Assembly: GCA_903926285.1 (NCBI GenBank)
Contig: CAIYIP010000027.1
Coordinates: forward strand, 1 to 14,080
Direction: 5' to 3'
Source of the DNA: an uncultured Gammaproteobacteria bacterium
Lineage (GTDB): Bacteria; Pseudomonadota; Gammaproteobacteria; Pseudomonadales; Pseudohongiellaceae
Length of the DNA: 14,080 nt
Positions 5,547 through 13,752 of the stretch are shown here, piece after piece (the first letter of the stretch is position 1; each line of letters starts with the position of its first letter). Position numbers and translations under genes: made by a program. The notes under the pieces are model-generated. The model was not told the DNA's origin. It worked only from the letters and a program-made list of their open reading frames with translations, and ran no database searches.

Positions 5547-6962
5547 TCAAGGTGCCGTCCAGGCCTTCAATAGCGCCATTCCCAACAGCCGCTGGTCAGT
5601 GGATTGAGAATCATCGCTCGGTCGAAAGCAATTATTTACATTCAGTTCACAAAGCAGCACGCCCGCACTCTCCAGCTTCAGGTGCAAATCGTATACACGT
5701 TGCTGTGATTGGCGATGCACTATTTCCACACTTTGTGTTTCGCAGCGAGCTCGCAGGAACAAAGGCTCAGCGTCAGCAGCGGGCAACATCACCCGCAGGT
5801 GCAGGCGGTCTCCGGCATTTGCATTCATCTGGAGGATTGCCGAGGCTCCGCCCCAGACAATGTTAGTCTCTGGTTCAAACCACCCTCTCAGTAACCCGGT
5901 GTTTCCTGCCACACCGGGCACAATGGAGCGAGGAGGCGTAGCAGGGAAATGCGCAATCTTGTAGACGCAGTTTCGGCACCTGGAATCACTGGCATCTACA
6001 TAGTCCTGACGGAAAGCCCTGTAGTTATTGCCGCGCCATATTTCCTGCAGCGTTTGTTGTGTCAGATCTCCGAGTACAACTTGATCTCTCACTTCACAAC
6101 TTACAACTTTGCCGTCAGACAGGATGTGAGTGGTTTTCCAGGGATCCTGATCACAGGAAAATATTCTCCATCCGGAAGGAAGCGGCGCAGGCAAATGCGT
6201 CAGCTTGTCGCCTGATTTCTCACACTCTGACAATTCTGGCGTAGAAAACTCCAGTGCTACGCCACTGTGCAACTGTTTAATCGTCTCAATACGTTGTCTC
6301 AATTGCCGAAGAAATCCCGGTCGCAATTTCCCATCTGCAAGTTCCTCGGCGAATGGTTCAGCAATGGGGTCGCGGCGAATAACCGGATGCACACAAACCT
6401 GACGGATACCGAGCGATTGAGCGTAAGCAACAACAGTTTGCAGCTGGTTTAAATTCCGTTGCATGGCAACAAAGGCAAAATCAATTTGCAGTTTGGCGGC
6501 AAATTGTTTGCGCAATGAGAGCAAGGCTTCGATGCGGGAAGTCAAATCCCCCAAGGTGCCAAAACGGTAAATTTCCTGATATTGTGCTGCATCCAGCGTA
6601 TGCAGTGAAACTGTTAATCGACTGAGTCCGGACCGCACTAAACCTTCAAGCTTTGACTCTGGTAATGCTGCAAGTGCAGTCACCAACTCCACACGTGCGC
6701 CAGTACTGGCGGCAAGTTCACAGGCTTCAACCAGATGGGGATAGTGGACTGATTCGCCGGAATAATTGAGGCGGATAATCTCCGGCTCGTGCAGTTCCGC
6801 GATGATGCTGCCAAACAAATGGAAGTCCATGTGTTTGCCTTTGCCGCGAAGCAAGCTGCGAGAACAAAAAATGCAGTCGAATGGACAGCGCGACGTAAGC
6901 TCGATCCAAAGCACGGTTGGCATTGGACACGTGCGGAGTGTTATGGAAGTGGAGGTATACAT
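5547..6962 (-). CDS. Radical SAM/SPASM protein with C-terminal beta-rich domain
   Basis: This 471-residue radical SAM enzyme has its [4Fe-4S] cluster motif CPFDCIFC at Cys26, Cys30 and Cys33, after the first strand LWIELTS. NYSGES (66-71) occupies the place of the usual GGEP glycine motif, and SLHTLDAAQYQEI follows at 119-131. A SPASM-like region with Cys270, Cys289, Cys329 and Cys332 (VSCEVRDQ, CRNCVY) suggests an auxiliary cluster, though it has fewer cysteines than a full SPASM set. Residues about 358-470 form an extra domain: GWFEPE, a run of strands and a tail FRPSD..DQRLLGMAL. It recalls beta-sandwich domains attached to some polysaccharide-cluster enzymes; this link is from memory. No peptide substrate gene is visible nearby. 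The ATG at 6962 has no good ribosome site; ATG 6923 (MPTVLWIE) is an alternative start. Substrate unknown. Confidence 0.88.
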   Translation of the reverse strand: MYTSTSITLRTCPMPTVLWIELTSRCPFDCIFCSRSLLRGKGKHMDFHLFGSIIAELHEPEIIRLNYSGESVHYPHLVEACELAASTGARVELVTALAALPESKLEGLVRSGLSRLTVSLHTLDAAQYQEIYRFGTLGDLTSRIEALLSLRKQFAAKLQIDFAFVAMQRNLNQLQTVVAYAQSLGIRQVCVHPVIRRDPIAEPFAEELADGKLRPGFLRQLRQRIETIKQLHSGVALEFSTPELSECEKSGDKLTHLPAPLPSGWRIFSCDQDPWKTTHILSDGKVVSCEVRDQVVLGDLTQQTLQEIWRGNNYRAFRQDYVDASDSRCRNCVYKIAHFPATPPRSIVPGVAGNTGLLRGWFEPETNIVWGGASAILQMNANAGDRLHLRVMLPAADAEPLFLRARCETQSVEIVHRQSQQRVYDLHLKLESAGVLLCELNVNNCFRPSDDSQSTDQRLLGMALLKAWTAP

Positions 6963-6996
6963 GTAAATTACAGCCCCGGGTATAGCCTTTTTCCTC

Positions 6997-7028
6997 GCAC
7001 TTCAGAGTGCTAAAAGTGGCTGTCCCGG
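6997..7028. repeat. Hairpin and half copy of the REP-like palindrome
   Basis: A perfect hairpin GCACT-TCAG-AGTGC (6997-7010) runs directly into CTAAAAGTGGCTGTCCCGG (7010-7028). The second part matches the right half of the palindromes at 13791-13922 (CTAAAAG(A/C)GGATGTCCC), and GTGGCTGTCCC is the exact reverse complement of their left end GGGACAGCCAC. It sits in the 67-bp space between the end of the ankyrin gene and the start of the radical SAM gene. It could act as a 3' end or mRNA-stabilising structure for the four-gene operon. No T-run follows it on the minus strand. Confidence 0.55.
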
Positions 7029-7029
7029 A

Positions 7030-8631
7030 TCAGTTTTGCTGGGGTGGGGCGGCCACTGTCTCCGCTGGCTGGCCCAGCAAGGGACTGAGCAGCGCAACGG
7101 TTGCTTCGCGGCCGCTGTTAGTCTGTTGTCCGCCCGCAACAGCTGCTTTGACTGCCGCCAGTACCGCGTCAAGTGCGCTTAGACCAGCCGCGTCGCGGAT
7201 GCCTGGATCTGCACCACGGTCGATCAAGCGCTGCACAACCTTATCCCAGCCTTGTTCCGCCGCGGAGAAGATTGCTGTACGTCCTTCCTGATCGCGGCCC
7301 TGTATATAGGCCACAAGTTTGGCCGTATGGGTATGGCTGTCGGTAACGCGCGCGTTAATGTCTGCGCCGGCATCGAGCAGGAGGTCGATGGTTTTTATCA
7401 CGCGATCCTGAATGTCGCCTTGCGGAACCGCACCACCACCAGCGCGCGCCGAGCCGCTCATGCCGGTAGCTGCCATCAGTGGTGTGATCTGGAATACGTT
7501 GCGTAAATCTACTTCAGCGCCATGTACCAACAGTGCTTCGATCGCATCCGTGTCATAACTGAGCGTGGCAATCATCAGGGGGCCTACGCCACCGCGCATC
7601 ATGTAGTCTGCAAAACGGCCGCGACCAGCGCCATTCGGGCGCATGCGGGTGAGCTCGTGATTGGTGTCGACACCCATGTCGAGCAAGCGGTTGACAACTT
7701 CCATTGCTGTGATTGGATTCGGTTCGCGCGCTTCAGCACGAGCGCCAAATCCACCACCGCCTCTGAAGGAGTTCATGTCGACCGCAACATAAAGTGGTGT
7801 GCGGCCATTCATGTCCCACACGTCCGGCTTGGCGCCCTTGTCGAGCAGGTACATTGCAGTGTCGAAGCTTTTGTTATCGAGCGCATTGATGAGTGGGGTA
7901 ATGCCGTCCGGGTTAGGCTGATTGACGTCCGCGCCCGCATCGACGATCGCAACCGCGCAGCGATAACAACCGGCGCGTGTGGCATAAAGCAGCGCGGTCA
8001 GGCCTCCGGTCTGGCGAAACTGGGCGCGCGGCTCGGAGGTCATCTGGCGTGGCCAATCATCATATTTAGCGCGCAAGCTGACGTCTGCGCCGTGTGTGAT
8101 CAGTAGATCGACAATATCCGGATGGTTGTCTGCAGCCGCCCACATAACTGCGGTCTGGCCACGGAAGCTTTCCACTGCGTTGACGTTCGCGCCGTGTTCG
8201 ATCAGCAGTTCGGCAATTTCCAGCGCGCCAAGCGTGGCGGCAAGCATCAGTACGGTTTGATTATCCTCTTTGGGTGAGTCGGGATCCGCGCCAGCATCGA
8301 GCAGCATGCGAACGAGTTCGACATCAGCGAGATTGACCGCCTCACTGAGCGGGCTCGACCCGTAGCGATTGGTGATGTCGGCCTTTGCGCCTGCGTCGAG
8401 CAGCGCGCGCACGAGTTCGTGGTCCACGGTGTAAGTTGCCCAATGCAGCACTGTAGAACCGTCAGGTTCGGCCGCGTCGAGTTCGATGTCGGGAGAAGTG
8501 ATCGCAGCCAGCACCGCCTCGCGATTGCCGGCGCGCACGAGATCGACAAGTGTCTCCTGCGCGAATGCCAGGATTGAAAGTGTGGTCGCACCGAGTACCA
8601 GCAACGCGATTGCCGCGTTGTTCCAGGTCAT
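7030..8631 (-). CDS. Exported ankyrin-repeat protein
   Basis: The 533-residue protein has a Sec signal peptide at 1-24 (AIALLVLGATTLSILAFA, cleavage before Gln25), then about eleven ankyrin-type units: near 27-55, 57-88, 90-121, 124-153, 157-188, 209-240, 242-272, 275-324, 349-377, 379-426 and 449-480. Repeated LLDAGAD, GSTVLHWA, GRTPLYVAV and ITPLMAA sequences mark them. Several units carry insertions, for example the Gly/Ala-rich stretches at 290-305 and 392-404. Ankyrin arrays serve as protein-binding scaffolds; here the scaffold would lie in the periplasm. I chose ATG 8631 because AAAGAG precedes it and it begins the signal peptide; the frame also stays open upstream into the neighbour. 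It is the last gene of the four-gene operon, 19 nt after the metallo-beta-lactamase-fold gene. Its likely partners are the proteins encoded upstream, an inference from linkage. Confidence 0.92.
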   Translation of the reverse strand: MTWNNAAIALLVLGATTLSILAFAQETLVDLVRAGNREAVLAAITSPDIELDAAEPDGSTVLHWATYTVDHELVRALLDAGAKADITNRYGSSPLSEAVNLADVELVRMLLDAGADPDSPKEDNQTVLMLAATLGALEIAELLIEHGANVNAVESFRGQTAVMWAAADNHPDIVDLLITHGADVSLRAKYDDWPRQMTSEPRAQFRQTGGLTALLYATRAGCYRCAVAIVDAGADVNQPNPDGITPLINALDNKSFDTAMYLLDKGAKPDVWDMNGRTPLYVAVDMNSFRGGGGFGARAEAREPNPITAMEVVNRLLDMGVDTNHELTRMRPNGAGRGRFADYMMRGGVGPLMIATLSYDTDAIEALLVHGAEVDLRNVFQITPLMAATGMSGSARAGGGAVPQGDIQDRVIKTIDLLLDAGADINARVTDSHTHTAKLVAYIQGRDQEGRTAIFSAAEQGWDKVVQRLIDRGADPGIRDAAGLSALDAVLAAVKAAVAGGQQTNSGREATVALLSPLLGQPAETVAAPPQQN

Positions 8632-8650
8632 GCGGCTCTTTGCGGCTCGC

Positions 8651-9583
8651 TTAAACAATGTTGCCTCCGAAATTCGTGTAGTGGGCCCAGTGGCCTTTGG
8701 CGATGTCATAAAGAAAACGGTAGGGGTCCGTGAACGTGCGGTTCACTTCATTCAGGACACCAGCGTCGAGCATGTCCTGTGCGCTGTTACCCTTGCCGGT
8801 CAATTCTGTGGTGCGGTCGTAAAGCTTTGCCATGATGTCGCGTTCAAGCTGTAATTCGGCGCGCGTCATCACGGGTCCATAGGCAGGCACAATTTTTGTC
8901 TGCTCATTCGCTAATGCGAGTAGATCATCCAGCGCGTCGACGCGACCGCCGAGCCAGCCGCCGGCATACCAGTCGTGTACCGGATCGCGTTCTGGCGAGG
9001 CAACATCACCGACAGCCAGTATGTTGGAGTCGCGCAAGAACACATAGATGTCGCCACGTGTGTGTGCTTCGAGCAGATAGCCGTATTCAATACTTTCGGT
9101 GCCGGCTGTCATTTCAGCCTTGTCACGAAAAGTCTCGGTAGGCCATGCGGCTGCGGGCTGTGCTTCCACCCAACGGTCTTCTGCAGGTATGTAATAGTCG
9201 GTTGCAAGCCATTGACGTGTGATTACATGGGCATGGATAGCTGCTCCTGCCTCACCAAAAAGTGCATTGCCACCCGTTTGTTCGGCGTGGTAATGCGTGT
9301 TGAACAAGGTGCGCACAGTTGCGCCGTCGAGTGTCAATTGCACCGAGCTGGCCAACTCTGGCGCGCCGCTGTCGATCAGCACTATTCCGTCGTTCAAGGT
9401 CAGTGCAATCACATTGCCTGGCGCGCCGGTGATTAGCGTCACTCCGTCGCCGAGTGCTTGAGTTGCCAGCCGTGTGCCTTGTTGCGCGCAAGCAACAAGG
9501 CCGCCCAGCAGAGGCACGGAAATAAAACCTGCATAGGCACCAAGGCCAGTCTTCAGAACGCTTCTACGATCAGTTGTTTTCAT
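8651..9583 (-). CDS. Tat-exported lipoprotein, metallo-beta-lactamase fold with altered ligands
   Basis: This 310-residue MBL-fold hydrolase starts at ATG 9583, with GGAGGA 8-13 nt upstream. The N-terminus has a twin-arginine motif, DRRSVLK (5-11), and a lipobox LVAC (29-32), so the product is probably a lipid-anchored Tat substrate. After NDGIVLIDSG comes the metal motif THYHAEQTGGN (96-106). His97 and His99 are in place, but the usual Asp and His of HxHxDH are Glu101 and Gln102. His174 (HTRGD) and Asp193 (VGDV) are kept. The usual last histidine (PxHG) is replaced by Tyr235 in PAYGP. The three-His site thus looks intact while the second metal site is largely lost, which suggests a mononuclear or unusual hydrolase. 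The substrate cannot be deduced; an antibiotic-resistance role is not supported. It is third in the operon, 25 nt after the DUF1552 gene. Confidence 0.92.
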   Translation of the reverse strand: MKTTDRRSVLKTGLGAYAGFISVPLLGGLVACAQQGTRLATQALGDGVTLITGAPGNVIALTLNDGIVLIDSGAPELASSVQLTLDGATVRTLFNTHYHAEQTGGNALFGEAGAAIHAHVITRQWLATDYYIPAEDRWVEAQPAAAWPTETFRDKAEMTAGTESIEYGYLLEAHTRGDIYVFLRDSNILAVGDVASPERDPVHDWYAGGWLGGRVDALDDLLALANEQTKIVPAYGPVMTRAELQLERDIMAKLYDRTTELTGKGNSAQDMLDAGVLNEVNRTFTDPYRFLYDIAKGHWAHYTNFGGNIV

Positions 9584-9608
9584 AGCTTTATCCTCCTCCA
9601 CGCTCGCC

Positions 9609-10958
9609 TCAGACTTCCGAGAGGAGGCCAGTGCTGTTGCCAAAACTTGCCTGCTCGATGCCGAGTTTCTCCAGAATCGTCAAATGCAGATTCGCGAGTG
9701 GCGTGCGTTCGGGCAGTACAATATTTTTGCCGCCGACATGTTTGCCGTTGGCCCCGCCAACCAGGATTTCCGGCAAGGGATAATTGTCGTGCTGGTTGCT
9801 GTTGCCCATGTTTGAGCCGTAGAGGAACAACGAATGGTCAAGAATGCTGCCGTCGCCATCGGGTGTGTTGGCGAGCTTTTGCACGAATTCCGCAAAACGC
9901 TGCATGTGATAACGCTGGATGATAGTTAGCCGGCGAATACGTTCGCGGTCATTGCTGTGGTGGCTGACAGGGTGGAAGGAGTCCGGCACGCCGACATGGT
10001 TGTAAGTACGGTTCGTACCTTCGGCAACCATCACATAGGAGGCGACACGAGTCAGATCGGCTTGATAAGCGAGCGCAAGCAGATCGAACATAAGCTTAAC
10101 CTGCTCGTCAAAGTTTTCGAGTTCGCCGATGGGTGCATCCGGCACTTCAACACCCGCAAGGTCGCGCGCACCCGCCATCTCGACGCGGCGTTCGATCTCG
10201 CGCACTGTGTCGAGATAATCCGACAACACCGCCCTGTCGCCCGCACCAAGTTCGTTGCGCAAGCTTTGGGTGCGCTCGGCAATCATGTCCAGAATGCTGG
10301 CGTTCTTGCGCAACAGTGCTTCGCGTTCCGCCGCAGTATCGCCTTCACCCATCAGCTGGATGAATACCTTGCGCGGGTTGTATTCCATTGGCAGTGGTGA
10401 ATTGGGGCCGGAGTAGGACAGAGTGGATGCGTAATAACATCCGGCACCGCCGCACGCGGCAACCTGGATTGTGGTTTCCGAAGTGAGTTCAAGCGAGGGC
10501 AGGGCGGTTTGCTGCCCGAGCTGTTGCGCAATCACCTGATCAAGCGTGATTGCCATGTTGGCGCCTTTTGCTGCACTGTCGGGCCGCACGCAGGAGAGCC
10601 ACGTTGCCGGATTGAGCGTGTGTACAGAACCCCCGGCGGCAGTGTTTTCGATATTCTCGAAGGTCGTGACGTAGTTTTTCAGTGTTTCCAGTGGATCAAG
10701 AATGTGGCCGAGTTTGAAGTTCTCGCCTTTGCCGCTGGAGGTCCAGGCATCGACTTCCTTGCCATAAGGCGTGTTGCTCATGATCGCGCCATGCGGGATA
10801 TAGAAGAACCCCGCACGCATTTTTGGCGCGGCCGCGGTCTGCGCGAGGGCGGTGCCTGCAGGTACCATGGCATCGAGGAACGGCAGGCCCAAAGCCACTG
10901 CACCGCCGCGCAGCAGCATACGCCGCGACAGATGTTTCTTTGTCAGGATCATCGCCAT
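9609..10958 (-). CDS. DUF1552 protein, Tat substrate
   Basis: The 449-residue protein belongs to DUF1552, a family of unknown function that is common in Planctomycetes and found in several proteobacteria. Its genes usually adjoin DUF1592-type cytochrome genes. The N-terminus holds a Tat signal, SRRMLLRGG (11-19), a hydrophobic stretch and an ALA-Q cleavage site near 39. Family marks are AGFFYIPHGAIM, an HTLNPATWLS region, FDLLALAYQADLTRVASYVM, and the late FLYGSNMGNSNQHDNYPLPE followed by LANLHLTILEKLGI. Length is normal and the frame is intact. The start at 10958 has AGGGAAA 8 nt upstream and lies 13 nt after the stop of the cytochrome gene, so the two are surely cotranscribed. A hydrolase-like role is sometimes assumed for such proteins; nothing here proves it. 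Confidence 0.93.
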   Translation of the reverse strand: MAMILTKKHLSRRMLLRGGAVALGLPFLDAMVPAGTALAQTAAAPKMRAGFFYIPHGAIMSNTPYGKEVDAWTSSGKGENFKLGHILDPLETLKNYVTTFENIENTAAGGSVHTLNPATWLSCVRPDSAAKGANMAITLDQVIAQQLGQQTALPSLELTSETTIQVAACGGAGCYYASTLSYSGPNSPLPMEYNPRKVFIQLMGEGDTAAEREALLRKNASILDMIAERTQSLRNELGAGDRAVLSDYLDTVREIERRVEMAGARDLAGVEVPDAPIGELENFDEQVKLMFDLLALAYQADLTRVASYVMVAEGTNRTYNHVGVPDSFHPVSHHSNDRERIRRLTIIQRYHMQRFAEFVQKLANTPDGDGSILDHSLFLYGSNMGNSNQHDNYPLPEILVGGANGKHVGGKNIVLPERTPLANLHLTILEKLGIEQASFGNSTGLLSEV

Positions 10959-10971
10959 CGTCTGTTTCCCT

Positions 10972-13449
10972 TTATTGTTGTTGTTCGGCGCTGGCGCCGC
11001 TGGTTTCGGTAGATACCACCTGGGTTACGAGTTCCTCGGCGCCCTGCCGACGGAACGCGTCGCTATTGACGATGCCCGTGATGAGCGCGGCGAACGTGTA
11101 GTTTTGCGTCGCCGCCGCGTGCACTATCTGGCGAATTTGCGGCATATCGTAGTATTCGATTTCGCGATTGAGCGCATACATCATCAGCCGCTTGGCCACC
11201 GTCGTCGGAAACTGATCAGGTCGGCTCGTCAGATAACGACGCAAGTCCACCGGGCCACTCATTTGCGTCCCATTCGACAGCACTGTCGACGCATCAATCT
11301 GTTCATTTGCAGTTGCGTCGACATCGCGCCAGCGGCCCGTGACGTCGAAATTTTCCAGCGCGAGGCCGGGCGGATCGATGACGCCATGACAGCCTTGGCA
11401 GGTGGGGTTCTCGCGGTGTGCCTCAAGCCGTGCGCGCACTGTTGTGGGCTTTTCGCCTTCGTGGATCGAAAGGTCAGTAACTACATTCGGTGGCGGCGGA
11501 GCAGGTGGTGTACCCATGATGCGGTCAAGCACCCACGCACCGCGCAGCACCGGTGAGGTGCGGTCGCCATAGGAGGTCCGAAGCAGTACAGCGCCTTTGC
11601 CAAGCAGGCCCCAACGATTTTCATCAGTGAGTGTCACCTGACGAAATTGGGGGCCGAATACGCCAGTAATGCCATATTGACGTGCAAGCGACTCGTTCAC
11701 GAACGTGTGGTCGGCGTTGAGCAAGTCGACGACGCTGCGATCCTCCAGCAGGACGCTTTGCAGAAACAGCCGAATCTCGGTTTCGAAATTGGTCCGCATG
11801 TTGGCATTAAATGTGGGATCGAGGGGTTCAATCTGATCCAGCTCGTCCAGGTTCAGCCATGCTAGCGCGAAATTCTCGACCAGCGCCTCGGCGCGCGGAT
11901 CGGCGAGCATACGTTCAACCTGGTCTTGCATGATTACAGCGTCTGATAGACGTCCCGCACTTGCCAGCGCGATGAGTTCTTCATCAGGGCCCTGACTCCA
12001 CATCAGGAACGACAGCCGCGAGGCCAGCTCGAGATCGTTCAGCAGACGCGACTCTTGCGCCTCCGGCGCCGTCTGGATCCAGCGATACAGAAAGTCGGGG
12101 CTCGACAAAACTGCGGTCACCAGCTCGCGCACGCCGGAATCGAAACCGCCTGCCTCCGCCCGCCCGATTTCATAAAACGGCATCAGCAAGTCCATATCGG
12201 CGTCGGTCGCGGGGCGACGGAACGCCTGCGTGGCAAGATGGCGCGCGATGCGTTCTGCGCAGGCCTGCTCTTCAGCTCCTTCGTTGGGCAGGCAGATGAA
12301 AATCTTCGCGCGGCTGTCGCTAAGCGAGAGGCCTTGTGGCGAGAATGGACCCTCGACCTCTACGCCGTCGCGGATAATCGGCATGCCGGAGACTTTGCCA
12401 TTGCCGGTGACATCGTTGCTCGCCGCCCAGGAACGTTCGATGAAGGTCGCGGTCACGGTGTGCGCGCCTGCCTTGATCTGAGCTGGTATGCCAGAGACTT
12501 TGGCGATGATCGCCTCACGGCCTGCGGGTCCGTCGCGATCGGCGAGGGCCAGGTCCTCCGGGCCGCCTATCTCTCTGCGCGCTACTTCGACGCCGTCAAC
12601 AAGGAACACGAGTGTTGCCGACGTTTCCATGCCGCGTGGGTATAGGCCAGCGTCGATGCTGTCCCCTTCAAGGAAGTTGAAGCGATATTCGCCATCGGCC
12701 GGAAACACGTGCGTAAAACTCATGCCGCCGCGTGTGCCCAGAGGAAATCCGTCCCTGTGCGTGGTCTGGCCGAATCCCGGCCCGGCTTGCCCGCCGCCGC
12801 CACCGCCGCCGCGATAAAACACCGTGGCCATTTTCGGCACAGGCTCGCCGACCGCAAGCTGCGCAGCCAGCCGTGCCACAGATACATACTGCTCCAGAAA
12901 GGAGGGTGAAATACCGAGCGCATCCGCGATATTGTCAAAACCTTCAACCTCGATTTCAGTCGGCAAAACCTGGTCTGGATCGATTTCGACGCCGATCAGG
13001 CTTTTCACTGACGCCGCAAATTCAGTGCGGTTGAGGCGCTGAATCGGAACATGGCCAACCCGTGGTTGCTGGACTCCGGTGTCAATCGACGCTTCAAGAT
13101 AGTCGACCAGGGAATTTACGTCGTCCTGACCGGGCTGATCCGCTCCTGCGGGTGGCATGAGGCGACCGCGCAGTTTGCCGATTGCCTTCTCCCAAATCTG
13201 GGGATCGTTGTCCGCATGGTTCAGATCAATGGAACCTATATCCAGGCTCCCGGCCCAGTCTTCGCTGTTATGACATTTCACACAAAAGGTATCAACCAGG
13301 TCGGTTAACGCCGGGCTGGCGACCGTACCTGCGGCCTGCTGGGCAGGTTGGCCAAGCGCACCTTGTGCCACGAGGACACACAATATGAAAGGAGCACAAG
13401 CTCCGCTCAACTTCTGCGCATATCTGGATAATGCTTCGCTGTTGTGCAT
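10972..13449 (-). CDS. Periplasmic c-type cytochrome with DUF1587/1595/1592/1588/1585 domains
   Basis: The 825-residue protein starts at ATG 13449, with GGGGAG close upstream; the frame is open to 13536 but that extension lacks a ribosome site. A signal peptide covers about 1-33. An N-terminal cytochrome c-like domain has the heme site CVKCH (56-60) and a candidate axial Met98 in RLMPP. Next come DUF1587 (RLNRTEFAASVKSLIG, about 137-200), a beta-rich insert (about 208-345) opening with a run of glycines and containing FPADGEYRF, DUF1595 (about 395-458, ATQAFRRPATDAD), DUF1592 (about 468-595), DUF1588 (about 612-710, RTSPVLRGAWVLDRIMG and TPPAPPPPN) and DUF1585 (about 727-800). DUF1588 holds a second heme-type motif, CQGCH (684-688), before IDPPGLALENFD, so two hemes are possible. 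This Planctomycete-like architecture is of unknown function. It is the first gene of the operon. Confidence 0.93.
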   Translation of the reverse strand: MHNSEALSRYAQKLSGACAPFILCVLVAQGALGQPAQQAAGTVASPALTDLVDTFCVKCHNSEDWAGSLDIGSIDLNHADNDPQIWEKAIGKLRGRLMPPAGADQPGQDDVNSLVDYLEASIDTGVQQPRVGHVPIQRLNRTEFAASVKSLIGVEIDPDQVLPTEIEVEGFDNIADALGISPSFLEQYVSVARLAAQLAVGEPVPKMATVFYRGGGGGGGQAGPGFGQTTHRDGFPLGTRGGMSFTHVFPADGEYRFNFLEGDSIDAGLYPRGMETSATLVFLVDGVEVARREIGGPEDLALADRDGPAGREAIIAKVSGIPAQIKAGAHTVTATFIERSWAASNDVTGNGKVSGMPIIRDGVEVEGPFSPQGLSLSDSRAKIFICLPNEGAEEQACAERIARHLATQAFRRPATDADMDLLMPFYEIGRAEAGGFDSGVRELVTAVLSSPDFLYRWIQTAPEAQESRLLNDLELASRLSFLMWSQGPDEELIALASAGRLSDAVIMQDQVERMLADPRAEALVENFALAWLNLDELDQIEPLDPTFNANMRTNFETEIRLFLQSVLLEDRSVVDLLNADHTFVNESLARQYGITGVFGPQFRQVTLTDENRWGLLGKGAVLLRTSYGDRTSPVLRGAWVLDRIMGTPPAPPPPNVVTDLSIHEGEKPTTVRARLEAHRENPTCQGCHGVIDPPGLALENFDVTGRWRDVDATANEQIDASTVLSNGTQMSGPVDLRRYLTSRPDQFPTTVAKRLMMYALNREIEYYDMPQIRQIVHAAATQNYTFAALITGIVNSDAFRRQGAEELVTQVVSTETSGASAEQQQ

Positions 13450-13752
13450 GCTCTCCCCGTATTTTTTGTTGTCCGTCACTTGATGCACTGGTACCAGTTT
13501 GCTGGAAGAATAGTTGCTGGCAGGATAAAAGATCATTTTGGGTGCGTCCAGCGCGCAAGTACTTGATTATGTGGCATGTATGCACAAGGTTGGGAGTTTA
13601 CGCCTGATCTGCGGGTACAGATGCACATTTGACGCGGAATTCCTAAAGTTTCCTGAATTGGTATTCTGGTTTGTGGGGCTGTGGTTCAGCGGGGATGGAA
13701 TTGGAGCGCTGAAACCGGAAGTCTGGAAATGGATGCCCCGTCTGCCCTGAAA

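Noticed and set aside
8651..9583. Beta-lactamase resistance gene
   Set aside because: The fold is shared by many hydrolases; the ligand set and operon context give no support for beta-lactam hydrolysis.
8651..9643. Longer starts for the MBL-fold gene (9643) and the ankyrin gene (8709)
   Set aside because: The inner starts have good ribosome sites and place the export signals at the very N-terminus; the longer forms would overlap upstream genes and bury the signals.
10852..11556. 234-codon plus-strand frame, and other long antisense frames in 7500-13300
   Set aside because: They are antisense to strongly supported genes in G+C-rich codons and read as Arg/His-rich sequence without motifs.
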